Shown here piece after piece: positions 32,716 to 52,417 of a stretch of 64,000 bases of DNA. Both the position numbers and the translations under genes were made by a program. The number at the start of each line of letters is the position of its first letter. The first letter of the stretch is position 1. The stretch comes from Deinococcus aerius (GTDB lineage Bacteria > Deinococcota > Deinococci > Deinococcales > Deinococcaceae), in assembly GCF_002897375.1 (NCBI RefSeq), contig NZ_BFAG01000004.1, positions 90,001-154,000 of the forward strand. The letters are read 5' to 3'. Under the pieces are notes generated by a model. The model was given only the letters and a program-made list of their open reading frames with translations. It had not been told where the DNA came from and ran no database searches.

Positions 32716-33681
32716 TCAGCCGTCGCCCCAGACCGCGCAGACCCGCTCACTCCCCAACCCACTCACGACGAGACGTTCCTTGGCATTGCCCAGCAGCCGC
32801 TGCGTCCAGTCCACCTCCCCGCCGTCGGCGAGAAAATATTCCTGTTCATTCGCCCGCCCGTAGAGGTGAAAGCAGAGCCCCGTGTAGTACCCCTGGCCGT
32901 GGGTGCGTTCGGGATCGGGCTGGGCAGTGACACCCCCAAACGACGCCCGGAGCGAGGCGAGAATGGACTCCGCCTCCCGCCTGCGGTCACGTCCCGAGAA
33001 ATCGCTGACGGTGACCCGCAGCGGCACCTCCGATCCGAGGAAGGCACACAGGGCCGTGAGATGCACGCGCAGGTGGGTGTCCAGCGCCCCCAGCTCGAAG
33101 GTGCTCCCGCTCCCCGCCCGCCCCGCGCTCACCAGGGCGAAGAGGCTGAAGTGCGCCGAGCGGGTGGGGTCACCGGAGAACTGGGGCCGAAGCAGGCGGT
33201 GCGAGGCGGCGAGGTGGACGGCCTGCGCCGAGCGCGGGCTTTGCCGCAGGAGCCGCTTCCGCCTCGACGCGGCCTCCAGCGCCAGGACGTTCGTGGCGTC
33301 CGAGACGACCTCCGTGCCCCGGCTCGTCGTCACCGCCCAGTCCTGATGCACCCCCGCGACGACCGAACTCGTGCCCAGGGGACAGACGGGGGACAGCGCC
33401 ACCGCCTCGAATTCGGCAGGCAGGCTGGTCAGGGCCACCCGCTCCCAGTCGAGCAGCCGCGCGGGCGCCACTCCCGACGGGCGGACGAAGCGGTCCCCCT
33501 CGTACTGGGCGAGCACCTGCGCGGGCGTGCGGGCCGCGGCCCGGCGGCGGGCTACCTCCAGCAGCAGGGAGGTCAGGTCAGCGGGCGCGAGGCGTTCGGC
33601 CAGCAAGGCAGCCAGCCCCGGCACCCCCGTCTCACGTTCGATCCGCTCGGTGATGCGGCTGGCCGGTTCGGGGGCTCCCAT
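32716..33681 (-). CDS. conserved protein of unknown function
   Basis: The 321-residue protein has no signal peptide or membrane helix. It begins with a helical part (GVPGLAALLAERLAPADL, LLLEVARRRAAARTP) and continues with EFEAVALSPVCPLGTSSVVAG and RGTEVVSDATNVLALEAASRR. To me these look like a widely distributed but uncharacterised bacterial family; no name or reaction can be given. The conserved Cys in SPVCPLGT and the charged blocks suggest an enzyme or nucleotide-binding role. The ATG lies 6 nt after TAAACT on the minus strand (leaderless). It is divergent from the MBL hydrolase gene. Confidence 0.78.
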   Translation of the reverse strand: MGAPEPASRITERIERETGVPGLAALLAERLAPADLTSLLLEVARRRAAARTPAQVLAQYEGDRFVRPSGVAPARLLDWERVALTSLPAEFEAVALSPVCPLGTSSVVAGVHQDWAVTTSRGTEVVSDATNVLALEAASRRKRLLRQSPRSAQAVHLAASHRLLRPQFSGDPTRSAHFSLFALVSAGRAGSGSTFELGALDTHLRVHLTALCAFLGSEVPLRVTVSDFSGRDRRREAESILASLRASFGGVTAQPDPERTHGQGYYTGLCFHLYGRANEQEYFLADGGEVDWTQRLLGNAKERLVVSGLGSERVCAVWGDG

Positions 33682-33833
33682 CCCGGGAGTTTAGCGGCGT
33701 ATAGGGCCCGGCTCATCCCCCGGACCTCCCATGTAAACCCGGGTTAGGGCAGGCGCCGATGCCTCCTCATCCCGGCTGCCTAGCGTGTGAGAAACCCTCC
33801 GTCTCCTCTCACCCGCCCGAAAGGACGCCCGCC

Positions 33834-34814
33834 ATGACCCAGCCCTTCGAGTCGCACCCCGACCGCCCCCTCACCAAGAGCGTCGAGCAGATTCGCCCGC
33901 CCGGTCCCCCCGTCTCGACCTTTGGTGGCACGCAGGTGCTGCGGCCCGACGTGGTGCGGGTGCGGCTGCCGATGGTCAACGTCTACCTGCTGGGACAGCC
34001 CGGCGGGGACTGGGTGCTGGTGGACGCCGGAATGCCGATGACGGCGGGGCTGATCCGGGCGGCGGCGGACAAATACCACGCGGGCAGGCCGCCCAGCGCC
34101 ATCGTGCTGACACACGGGCACCTCGACCACATCGGGGCGCTGCACGACCTGCTGAGGGATTGGCAGGTGCCCGTCTACGCGCACCAACTGGAGTTGCCCC
34201 ACCTGACCGGACAGGTCGCCTACCCCTTCCCCGACCCCACGGTGGGCGGCGTGATGAGCCTGCTCTCGCCCGCCTTTGTGCCCGGCCCCTTCGACTTCCG
34301 GCCCCACGTGCGCCCCCTCCCCTCGGCGGGAGAAGTCCCCTTCCTGCCCGGCTGGCGCTGGCTGCACACGCCGGGCCACAGCGTGGGGCACGTGTCGTTG
34401 TGGCGCGACTCGGAGCGGACGCTGATCGCCGGGGACGCTTTCGTGACGACCAAGCAGGAGTCGGTGGTCGGGGCGCTGACCCTGCAACCGACCGTCGTTC
34501 ACCGCCCGCCCGCGTACTACACGCCGAACTGGGACGCGGCGCGGGACTCGGTGCGCCTCCTCGCGGCGCTGAATCCCGCCCTCGCCGCCACCGGGCACGG
34601 CCACCCCATGACCGAGGAGCAGATGGACCTCAACCTCCAGCGCCTCGCCCGCAACTTTGACGACGCGGCGCGGCCCCGGCGCGGGTGGTATCTGAATCGC
34701 CCCGTGCCGGTCGCGCTCCCGCAGGCGGGGACACCCGACCCCCTGCAACGGATCGTTCTGGGAGCGCTCGCCGCCGCCGGCGTCTTCCTGCTGCTGGACC
34801 GCGCGCGGCGCTGA
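33834..34814 (+). CDS. MBL-fold metallohydrolase with C-terminal membrane tail
   Basis: The 326-residue protein has the metallo-beta-lactamase metal motif THGHLDH (93-99), LHTPGHSVGHVSLW with the next histidine, AGDAFVTT with the bridging Asp and GHGHPM with the last histidine. The hydrolysed substrate is unknown; glyoxalase II-like or quorum-lactonase-like proteins share this pattern. The final 20 residues (IVLGALAAAGVFLLLD) are hydrophobic and end in basic residues, so the enzyme may be tail-anchored. The start ATG at 33834 has GAAAGGACG upstream. The 183 bases after it up to the sensor kinase show no gene. Confidence 0.88.
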   Translation: MTQPFESHPDRPLTKSVEQIRPPGPPVSTFGGTQVLRPDVVRVRLPMVNVYLLGQPGGDWVLVDAGMPMTAGLIRAAADKYHAGRPPSAIVLTHGHLDHIGALHDLLRDWQVPVYAHQLELPHLTGQVAYPFPDPTVGGVMSLLSPAFVPGPFDFRPHVRPLPSAGEVPFLPGWRWLHTPGHSVGHVSLWRDSERTLIAGDAFVTTKQESVVGALTLQPTVVHRPPAYYTPNWDAARDSVRLLAALNPALAATGHGHPMTEEQMDLNLQRLARNFDDAARPRRGWYLNRPVPVALPQAGTPDPLQRIVLGALAAAGVFLLLDRARR

Positions 34815-34997
34815 ACCTGGGTGACCGGGGCGCTGTCCCGGTGGGGGGACCACTGGCCTGTGCCATGTTCCCCCCTTGCCCTGTGGCGAGGAGGAACTTC
34901 CGTGGCCGCCAGCCCCTCCAGCACGCCTCTTTGCGGGGGCGGCCCGTCGCCGCGGGTGTGGGGTTTCTGTTAGAAGGGGCCTCCTACACTCCGGGAC

Positions 34998-36652
<1,655 letters not shown>

Positions 36653-36672
36653 ACAAGGAGAGCAGGTCAAGG

Positions 36673-36700
36673 AGGCGGCTGGAAGGGCTGCCTCTTTTTT
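36673..36700 (+). terminator. intrinsic terminator of the two-component operon
   Basis: AGGCGGC (36673-36679) pairs with GCTGCCT (36687-36693) including one G-T pair, and is followed by CTTTTTT. It is 20 bases after the response regulator stop. Confidence 0.85.
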
Positions 36701-36712
36701 GGTCTCTTTTCC

Positions 36713-37135
36713 TCAGATCGTCAGGAGCGCCGCACCCAGCCGCCCGAAATCCCCATCGAAAGTCGCCACGCTCATGCCCTCCCGGCGGGCGAGTTCGCTC
36801 AGGTAAGCGTCGGCGAAGTCCACGTTATGGCGCGCCATTCCTGTCAGAGCCGCGTCCACGATGGCCTCCTGCCGAGTCACGACACCGTCCAGCATCATCA
36901 CCTGGCGCAGCGCGGCGGCGATGGCTGGGAGAGGATGTTTGTAAAAAGACTTCAGCACCCAGACACACTCCGCGGCCGTCAGCGCAGTGAGGACGAGCCG
37001 CACTTCGCCGCGTTCCGCCCGTTCTAACAACTGCCGGGCGCGGTCAGCGAGGGGCTGGGGATCGCCCGTCAAATAGCGCAGCAGGATATTGGCATCCAGC
37101 AGGGCAATAGGAATCGAGTCTGCTGGCTGGGTCAT
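36713..37135 (-). CDS. PIN-domain toxin (VapC-type ribonuclease)
   Basis: The 140-residue protein has the acidic residues of a PIN nuclease in the right places: Asp14 (LLDANILL), Glu56 (TAAECVWV), Asp106/Asp109 (NVDFADAYL) and Asp127 (TFDGDF). VapC toxins cut tRNA or rRNA when freed from the antitoxin. The ATG overlaps the TGA of the upstream AbrB-type gene (TGATG), the usual coupled order antitoxin-toxin. GC3 is lower than in the core genes, consistent with an acquired module. Confidence 0.92.
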   Translation of the reverse strand: MTQPADSIPIALLDANILLRYLTGDPQPLADRARQLLERAERGEVRLVLTALTAAECVWVLKSFYKHPLPAIAAALRQVMMLDGVVTRQEAIVDAALTGMARHNVDFADAYLSELARREGMSVATFDGDFGRLGAALLTI

Positions 37136-37386
37136 CAGCGGGAGCGGTGCTTCCGGGCCAGCTCTTCGGCCACCGCCACCTTTTCCGCCTCTTCCCCCTG
37201 ATAGGGAACAGAGCTGCGAAGGATACCCTGAAGCGCAGCGGCACGGGGTCTGCGAACCAGCGTGGCGTGAAAGCCGTCCCCGGTCGCCTCGATCAGCAGT
37301 TGGTCCCCCTGCTCCAAGCCCAATGCCGCCCGCACTGTCTGTGGGATGGTGATCTGTCCCTTACTCGTTAAGGTTGTCCTTGCCAT
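37135..37386 (-). CDS. AbrB/MazE-type antitoxin of the PIN toxin
   Basis: The 83-residue protein has a classic swapped-hairpin DNA-binding domain at its N-terminus (TLTSKGQITIPQTVRAALGL) and a toxin-binding tail ending in basic residues (ARKHRSR). Such antitoxins repress their own operon with the toxin. On the minus strand the upstream region holds a TATGCT -10-like box and AAGGAGAAG as SD before the ATG. Imperfect repeats GCTATGCTG and GCTGCTATGG around the start could be the autoregulatory site. The pair sits between the two-component operon and the aminotransferase. Confidence 0.92.
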   Translation of the reverse strand: MARTTLTSKGQITIPQTVRAALGLEQGDQLLIEATGDGFHATLVRRPRAAALQGILRSSVPYQGEEAEKVAVAEELARKHRSR

Positions 37387-37484
37387 AGCAGCTTCTCCTT
37401 ACTTCTCAGCATAGCAACGGTAAGTGGGCATCACACTAGCCCGGCCTCTCCCCTCCCCCACCCCCCGCCCTGTACCCTCACCCC

Positions 37485-38666
<1,182 letters not shown>

Positions 38667-38720
38667 CGCACGGGTCTGCCGGGCGGGAACCATTCCGCCC
38701 CCCACCCCGTACCCCGGCAC

Positions 38721-39479
<759 letters not shown>

Positions 39480-39485
39480 GACTGG

Positions 39486-39556
39486 GGAAGTGGTCCGTGG
39501 TGAGTGGGTCGGGGCTGGCGTTCCCCCACTTACCACGGACCACTCACCACTTCCCG
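39486..39556. repeat. CCAC-type palindromic intergenic repeat between the AIM24 and murG genes
   Basis: The left arm (39487-39508, GAAGTGGTCCGTGGTGAGTG) and right arm (39523-39556, containing CCACTTACCACGGACCAC) are inverted copies with one mismatch, separated by a short loop. They use the same 7-base units as the elements at 20576 and 53951. It lies directly upstream of the murG -10 box (TACACT, 39563-39568). Confidence 0.75.
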
Positions 39557-39575
39557 ACGCTCTACACTCCCCCGG

Positions 39576-42106
<2,531 letters not shown>

Positions 42107-42110
<4 letters not shown>

Positions 42111-43030
42111 CCGTCCTGCCCGTCAGTGTGAGCCGGACGGGGGCGCGGGTGGAGCGCCTTCCCCTCGCCCGGTTTACCACCCTGGGCGTCGGCGGCGAGG
42201 CCGAGGTGTGGTTCGTCTCCAGCCTGGAACAACTCGCCGAGGCGATGGAGGCCCCCTACCGCGTCCTAGGCGGGGGAAGCAACCTCGTGGTCGCGGACGA
42301 GGGCGTGCCCGAGCGGGTGATTCGCCTGACCGGGCCACTGGCGGAGAGCGACCTCACGCCCGACCCGGAGTTGAGCGAAGAAGAGACCGTCGTTACCGGG
42401 TGGGTGGGCGGCGGCGTGCCCCTCCCCGGCCTGATCCGCAAGTTGCAAAAACTCGGCCTCTCCAACCTGGAGGGCACCGTCGGTATCCCCGCGCAGGTCG
42501 GCGGCGCGGTGTGGATGAACGCGGGGACCCGCTACGGCGAGATGTTCGACGGCCTGCACACGCTGGAGATCGTGACGCCGGGGGGAACGCGGCAGGTCAC
42601 GCCGGATGACCTGGACTGGGGGTACCGCCGGAGCGGCATCCCCCGCAACCACGTCGTCTCGCGCGTGCGCCTGAAGTTGCGCCGCTCCACCCCGGAAGAG
42701 GTGCTGGCGCGGATGGACCTCGCCGACCAGGCCCGCAAGGGGCAGCCCAAGATGAAGACGCCGGGCTGCGCCTTCAAGAATCCGGGGGGCGTCTCGGCGG
42801 GCAAGCTCATCGACGAGGCGGGCCTGAAGGGCACCCGGGTGGGGAACGCGATGATCGCCCCGGAGCACGCCAACTTTATCGTGAACCTGGGGGGGGCGAG
42901 CAGCGCCGATGTCCACGCCCTGCTTCATCTCATCCGCGAGCGGGTGGGCGTGCCGCTGGAGCTGGAATACGAGTTGTGGCCGGAGCAGGGCCAGGAGCCA
43001 CACCGGATGAGCTTCCGTGACAGGATGTAG
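42107..43030 (+). CDS. murB: UDP-N-acetylenolpyruvoylglucosamine reductase
   Basis: MurB is the FAD enzyme that reduces enolpyruvyl-UDP-GlcNAc to UDP-MurNAc. The 307-residue protein has the FAD-binding YRVLGGGSNLVVADEG, LEGTVGIPAQVGGAVWMNAG, the YRRSGIP turn, PGCAFKNPGGVSAGKLIDE with the catalytic-type region and HANFIVNLGGASS. The start is GTG overlapping the murC stop (GTGA). The next gene, ftsQ, begins 3 bases after the stop. Confidence 0.96.
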
Positions 43031-43033
43031 CCC

Positions 43034-45099
<2,066 letters not shown>

Positions 45100-45173
45100 C
45101 CGGTTTAGCGGTGAGGCCGGGGCGCAGGAGGACCCGACCCTTCCCCCGGGGGGACGTGGCGGGTATCCTGCGT

Positions 45174-45179
45174 TAAACT
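45174..45179 (+). promoter_or_regulatory. -10 box (TAAACT) in front of the ftsZ leader ORF
   Basis: TAAACT is followed after 7 nt by ATG 45187, the leaderless spacing used widely in this window. A TATCCT at 45164-45169 is a second candidate. It gives ftsZ a promoter independent of ftsA. No good -35 box is visible. Confidence 0.5.
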
Positions 45180-45186
45180 ACACCGC

Positions 45187-46324
<1,138 letters not shown>

Positions 46325-46349
46325 GCCCCCGCGTCACGGCGTCTCTTCC

Positions 46350-46378
46350 AACCACCCTCCGCGCGGGGGTGGTTTTTT
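46350..46378 (+). terminator. intrinsic terminator of ftsZ
   Basis: AACCACCC (46350-46357) pairs with GGGTGGTT (46367-46374) around a 9-nt GC-rich loop, followed by a T run to 46378. It is 26 bases after the ftsZ stop and closes the division cluster. Confidence 0.9.
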
Positions 46379-46380
46379 CG

Positions 46381-46779
46381 GCTTGTGAGAGGGAAACCGG
46401 TGGGCGGACACGTTGTCCAGGGGACGGGGCGGTTGCGTTGGGGCAGCGTGCCCGTTCACGCCCTCTCCAGGGAAGGATTAAAACGGTCTGCCTTGAAGCG
46501 GTTTTGCGAAAGCCAAGCCCAGGAAAACCGTTGAAACTGGGCTGACCACTGGAAACAGGGCCCCACACCTTTGTAGCCCTCAACACTTTAGCCTGGCCTC
46601 ATTGTACGGCGGCGTACTCAATCGCTTTTCCCCGACTTTTACGATCCCATTGTCGAGCTGGGAACAGGTCCGTAATCTTCCCGGATTGACTGAAGACGAG
46701 CGGGGCTTGAAGCATGTCCGGACGAGGCGCGCTTCAAGTCAAGGCCACCTTTTGATGTTCCTGATCAGGAGGATTGAAG
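46381..46779 (+). promoter_or_regulatory. long upstream region of the fasciclin gene with two inverted repeats
   Basis: This 400-base gap is less GC-rich than its surroundings and holds no convincing gene. It contains a short hairpin GTACG-GCGG-CGTAC at 46604-46617 and a second inverted pair CTTGAAGC (46706-46713) and GCTTCAAG (46731-46738) with a 17-nt spacer. CTTGAAGC also occurs at 46492. These could be operator sites or parts of a structured 5' leader or small RNA. AGGAGG at 46767-46772 is the SD of the fasciclin gene. Confidence 0.45.
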
Positions 46780-47259
46780 ATGCGTAAGGTAATCGTGTCG
46801 GCGGCCCTGCTGGTGTCCTCGGTGGCTCTGGCGGGAGGCGGCAGCGCCGTCCCGACGGGCAACACCATCGCGGCCATCGTGGCGAACGACCCCAACTTCA
46901 GCACCCTGCTGTCGGCGGTGCAGGCGGCCGGGCTGGTGGAGACGCTGAGCGGCCCCGGGCCGTACACCGTCTTCGCGCCCACCAACGCGGCCTTCGCCAA
47001 GGTGCCGCAGGATCAGCTCACCGCCCTGCTGAACAACCGCGAGCAGCTCCGCGCCCTGCTGCTGTACCACGTGGTGCCGGGCCGGGTGACGGCGGCCCAA
47101 GTCAGTGGCCTGAGCAGCGCGACGACCGCGAGCGGCGGGACCCTGAACATCACCGCGAGCGGCAACACGGTCAGGATCAACGACGCGACGGTCACCCGTG
47201 CCGACATCCGCGCGAGTAACGGGATCATCCACGTCATCGACACCGTTCTGATGCCCTGA
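46780..47259 (+). CDS. secreted fasciclin (FAS1) domain protein
   Basis: The 159-residue protein has a signal peptide (MRKVIVSAALLVSSVALAGG) and one FAS1 domain: NTIAAIVANDPNFSTLLSAV, GPYTVFAPTNAAFAKVP (H1 motif), LLYHVVPGRV (the YH motif) and IHVIDTVLMP (H2 motif). FAS1 domains mediate adhesion, often in pairs; here a single domain is the whole mature protein. The ATG at 46780 is 7 nt after AGGAGG. Its long and structured upstream region suggests regulated expression. No neighbour shares its direction closely, except the VanW gene 80 bases later. Confidence 0.93.
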   Translation: MRKVIVSAALLVSSVALAGGGSAVPTGNTIAAIVANDPNFSTLLSAVQAAGLVETLSGPGPYTVFAPTNAAFAKVPQDQLTALLNNREQLRALLLYHVVPGRVTAAQVSGLSSATTASGGTLNITASGNTVRINDATVTRADIRASNGIIHVIDTVLMP

Positions 47260-47339
47260 GCGGGCCGGGCACGGGGGAGGAACGCAGCAACCTGCGCGCC
47301 CTCCCCCGTGCCCACACTCCGCCAGGAGGCTCCCCACCC

Positions 47340-48575
47340 ATGGCCTCACCCCTCTTCCGATCCTTCCCGCTCCTGCCCGCGCTGCTGCTGGGCTGGCAGG
47401 CCACGGCGGCGGCGCCCGGAACCCTCCCCCTGCCCACGCCGGTCGCCCCACCCGCAGCGGTCACCCGCGTCACACCTCCCCTGCGCCTCCAACTCCGCCT
47501 GAGTGCGCCTGAGCCCGTGCTGATCGGGAGCCGGGTGGAGCGGCCCAGCCTTGAACGCCAGTTCACGCTGCTGGTGCCGGGGGAGCAGGCCGCGCGGCTC
47601 AGAACGTCGGGGGACCTCTCCCCCTTGCGGGCCGCCCTGGATCGGGTCTACACGCAGGTGGAGGCCCGGCGGGCAAGGGACGTGCGGTTTTTCCGCGAGG
47701 GGAATTCTTGGGTCGCCCGGGCCCAGACGGGCTGGAAGGTTGACCGGAAACAGACGGAGGCGCGGCTGCGGGAGGCGCTGGGGCGGGGGGAAGGAAGCAG
47801 CGCGCTCGTCCTGCGCCTCCGGGCCCCGGCCCGCAGCGTCCGCTGGGCGCACGGGCAGGGTCTGACGCACCTCGCCTCGGGGAGGTCCACCTTCGCGGGA
47901 AGCCCCGGCTTCCGGGTGCAGAACATCCGGGTGGGCGCGGGCAAGCTGCACGGCACCTGGGTCGCGCCCGGGGCAGAGTTCAATTTCAATATGCGGGTGG
48001 GGCGCATCGACGCCGCGGGCGGCTTCGTGCGGGGGTACGTAATCACGGGCCGGACCCTCAGCCTGGAGGACGGCGGCGGGCTCTGTCAGGTCAGCACCAC
48101 CGTGTTTCGCGCGGCGCACGCGGCGGGGCTCCCGATCACCGAGCGGCACGCGCACTCCTATCAGGTGGCGTACTACGACCCGCCCGGGCTCGACGCGGCG
48201 GTGTACGCGCCGAGCAAGAACCTGCGCTGGCGCAACGACACGGCCGGGCCGCTGCTCGTGCAGGCGAGCTGGGACCTCTCACGGCGGGAACTCCGCATCG
48301 ACCTGTTCGGGCGCCCCGATGGCCGGAAGGTGTGGGTGGCGGCCCCGCGCCAGGCGGACGTGCGCCCGCCCCCGCCCCCGGCGTTCGTGGCCGACGCGAA
48401 CTTACGTCCCGGGGAGACGCGGCGGCTCGACATGCCCGCCCCCGGCTCGCGGGTCAGCGTCGCGCGGCAGGTCCGGTACGCGGACGGGCGGGTGGTCCGG
48501 GACGAGACGCGCAGCGTCTACCGGCCCTGGGGTGGGCTCTTCGCGGTCAGTCCCCAGGACGGGCGGGTGCGCTGA
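47340..48575 (+). CDS. secreted VanW-family protein
   Basis: The 411-residue protein has a signal peptide (about 1-24), a Pro-rich linker, a domain of about 160 residues resembling the peptidoglycan-binding part that precedes VanW in Gram-positives, then the VanW core. The core contains WVAPGAEFNFNMRVG, VRGYVITGRTLS, EDGGGLCQVSTTVFRAA (Cys249) and ITERHAHSYQVAYYDPPG. A beta-rich tail (G5-like, residues about 345-411) follows. VanW is associated with vancomycin clusters, but its function is unknown and this gene has no resistance context. AGGAGG lies upstream of the ATG. Confidence 0.88.
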   Translation: MASPLFRSFPLLPALLLGWQATAAAPGTLPLPTPVAPPAAVTRVTPPLRLQLRLSAPEPVLIGSRVERPSLERQFTLLVPGEQAARLRTSGDLSPLRAALDRVYTQVEARRARDVRFFREGNSWVARAQTGWKVDRKQTEARLREALGRGEGSSALVLRLRAPARSVRWAHGQGLTHLASGRSTFAGSPGFRVQNIRVGAGKLHGTWVAPGAEFNFNMRVGRIDAAGGFVRGYVITGRTLSLEDGGGLCQVSTTVFRAAHAAGLPITERHAHSYQVAYYDPPGLDAAVYAPSKNLRWRNDTAGPLLVQASWDLSRRELRIDLFGRPDGRKVWVAAPRQADVRPPPPPAFVADANLRPGETRRLDMPAPGSRVSVARQVRYADGRVVRDETRSVYRPWGGLFAVSPQDGRVR

Positions 48576-48586
48576 GCCAGGCCGCC

Positions 48587-49579
48587 TCAGGGTGGGGGCA
48601 GCCGCAGGTCGGCGAGCAGGGCGCGGTGGTCGCTGAGCAGATCGGGGAGGGCCGAAGCACGTTCGACCCGGGCGCCTTGCGTCCAGATGTAGTCGATGCG
48701 CGAGTGCCCGAAGCGGGCGTGGTGGGTGAAGCCGAAGCCGAGCCCCCCGGCCAGGAAGGCGTCGATCAGGCCGAGGGCCGACAGGTGGGCGTGCAGTTCG
48801 CCGTGCGGCGGGGCATTCAGGTCCCCCGCGAGGACGAGCGGGCCGGGCGTTGCCCTCAGAATGCTCTCCATGACCCCCACGAAGTCGCGCCGCACCGCGA
48901 GGCGGCGGGAGACTCGTTTCGGTAACGAGCGGCCCAACCGCACGTCACTGGCACTGGGCAGGAGTCCGAGGGTGGGGAGGTGGGTATTCACCACCGTCAC
49001 CGTTCGCCCGGAGACCCCCACGGACGTGACGAGAACCGCGTGGGGCGAGCGGGGGAAGGACACGACCCGGGAGGAATGCACTTGCAGGCGCGAGAGCGTG
49101 ATCAATTCGTCGTGCCGAACGAGGGTCCAGCCGGGGAAGGCGGCGCGCACCCGGGCCGTATATCCGGCCTTTCGGTTCCGGTCCAGGGCTTCTTGCAGGG
49201 TCACCACCTCCACCCGCTCCCGCCGGGCAAGGGCTGCGAGCCTTGCCGGGTGCGCGCCGGCAAAGTCGGTGTTCAGCGTCAGCACGCGCAGTGAAGAACC
49301 CTTTCCCTCTGTGCCGGACGGGAAGCGGGGCGGGACCAAGCCTACTTGTCCCACGGTAAAGGCGGCGGCAACGGCTACATTCAGGGCGGCCCAGTTCCAC
49401 CTCCTCCCCCTCAGCGCCCTCCAGGCAAGCCAGAGGGGCAAGGGCAACAGCACCTGCGGCGGCACGAGGTCGAGTGTAGCGACGGGCCACCACGTCTCCG
49501 AGCGGGCGCGGGCGAGCAAGCCCCAGGCGAGGGTCAGGGCCGCGAACAGGAGGGAGAGGGCGGCGAGTCGGGACCTCAC
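48587..49579 (-). CDS. membrane-anchored endonuclease/exonuclease/phosphatase (EEP) family protein
   Basis: The 330-residue protein starts with two or three hydrophobic helices (SLLFAALTLAWGLLA; VLLPLPLWLAWRAL; LNVAVAAAFTVGQ) and then an EEP domain: LRVLTLNTDFAG, VEVVTLQEALD with the catalytic Glu, VVNTHLPTLG, LAGDLNAPPHG and SRIDYIWTQG, ending LLSDHRALLADLRL. The active site should face outward, suggesting a secreted nuclease or lipid phosphatase. The GTG start overlaps the TGA of the upstream secreted protein gene (GTGA). A longer frame exists upstream but overlaps that gene entirely. Confidence 0.88.
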   Translation of the reverse strand: MRSRLAALSLLFAALTLAWGLLARARSETWWPVATLDLVPPQVLLPLPLWLAWRALRGRRWNWAALNVAVAAAFTVGQVGLVPPRFPSGTEGKGSSLRVLTLNTDFAGAHPARLAALARRERVEVVTLQEALDRNRKAGYTARVRAAFPGWTLVRHDELITLSRLQVHSSRVVSFPRSPHAVLVTSVGVSGRTVTVVNTHLPTLGLLPSASDVRLGRSLPKRVSRRLAVRRDFVGVMESILRATPGPLVLAGDLNAPPHGELHAHLSALGLIDAFLAGGLGFGFTHHARFGHSRIDYIWTQGARVERASALPDLLSDHRALLADLRLPPP

Positions 49580-50448
49580 GGGCTGCGGGCGATGGAGGCG
49601 CGCACCACCCGCCCCGAAGGCCCGAAGTCCACCCGGATGAAGTCGTACCCGCCTGCCCCGTAGGTCCAGGTGGGGAGGCGGTTCAGGTCCGCACGGGTGC
49701 CCGGCTCGTTGGGGCTGCCGTACTGGACGTACACCTGCTCGCGCGTCCAGCCGATCAGCGCCCGCTCCTGCCCGGCCGGGTCGTTGGGAAGGGCCGGAGG
49801 GGGGGCGGGGCGGGACAGGGACAGTCTCCTCTCCACTTCGGCGACGTTCGTGTACAGGGCGGGAAGGGTGGTGCAGCGGGCCGGAATCTGCGCCCGGGCC
49901 TCCCCCTCGTAACCCTGGTTCACGCCGCCGTAGGCGAGAGACAAGACGTCCATCCCCTGGGGCTTCCCCAGAACGAGCAGGATGGTCGGGCTCAGGTCCT
50001 GCAGCCGCCACACGTCCTCCACCCGCGCGCCCTTCAGGGTCAGGTCGGCGTAGAAGCCGTCCATCACCTCGCAGGGAACGTGCCACAGGCCGAAGGGCCA
50101 CACGTTCTGGCCGCTCAGGCGCGCGGCGAGGGCCTTAGTCTCCGCATCCCGGGTGAGGGGAAAGACGGCCTTGGTCCCCAGGTTCCGCCGCGGCAGCCAC
50201 ACCTGCCCGGCCCCGCCCGAGAGCCGGTAAGCGCTGGTCGTCTCCGCCGTGACGGTGAGGGGACGCCCCAGCCAGGGTGAACGGGGCACCTGCCGCCCCT
50301 GCGCGTCGGTCAGGAAGGCGGAGACCAGAGTGCGGCTCCCGACCCGCAGGCTGCCGGTGAGCAGCAACACGTGGTCCCCCACCCGCAGGCTCTCCACGGC
50401 GAGGGCCTGGCCCAGCAGCAACATTCCCAGCGTCAAAGCCTTGAACAC
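49576..50448 (-). CDS. secreted protein with a C-terminal BamE/SmpA-like segment
   Basis: The 290-residue protein has a signal peptide (MFKALTLGMLLLGQALAVE). Most of it is unrecognised and beta-rich. Near the end, the sequence ALIGWTREQVYVQYGSPNEP to TWTYGAGGYDFIRVDFG resembles the SmpA/BamE fold (G-x-T-x-x-x-V-x-x-x-x-G-x-P, then W-x-Y). Three internal cysteines (HVPCEVM, PARCTT) may pair. The GTG start is preceded by TAAGCT at 6 nt on the minus strand (leaderless). It is coupled by GTGA overlap to the EEP gene, so the two exported proteins probably act together. Confidence 0.75.
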   Translation of the reverse strand: MFKALTLGMLLLGQALAVESLRVGDHVLLLTGSLRVGSRTLVSAFLTDAQGRQVPRSPWLGRPLTVTAETTSAYRLSGGAGQVWLPRRNLGTKAVFPLTRDAETKALAARLSGQNVWPFGLWHVPCEVMDGFYADLTLKGARVEDVWRLQDLSPTILLVLGKPQGMDVLSLAYGGVNQGYEGEARAQIPARCTTLPALYTNVAEVERRLSLSRPAPPPALPNDPAGQERALIGWTREQVYVQYGSPNEPGTRADLNRLPTWTYGAGGYDFIRVDFGPSGRVVRASIARSP

Positions 50449-50488
50449 AGCCCGAGCTTAGGGGAAGGGGCTGACGGGAACTTGAACC

Positions 50489-51499
<1,011 letters not shown>

Positions 51500-51525
51500 G
51501 GGCAACTCCTCGTCGGGGGTGGGGC

Positions 51526-52368
<843 letters not shown>

Positions 52369-52417
52369 GGACGACCTCCGGCCACAGTTCCCCGGGCTCC
52401 CGGCTGACCGTTCCTCC

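Noticed and set aside
33787..33837. A 16-codon ORF ending in an ATGA overlap with the MBL gene
   Set aside because: No -10 box at the leaderless distance and no SD; unlike the ftsZ leader it has nothing to support translation.
46602..46787. A 61-codon ORF upstream of the fasciclin gene
   Set aside because: Codon third positions are not GC-biased like real genes here, the start is TTG without SD or -10, and it overlaps the fasciclin SD and start.
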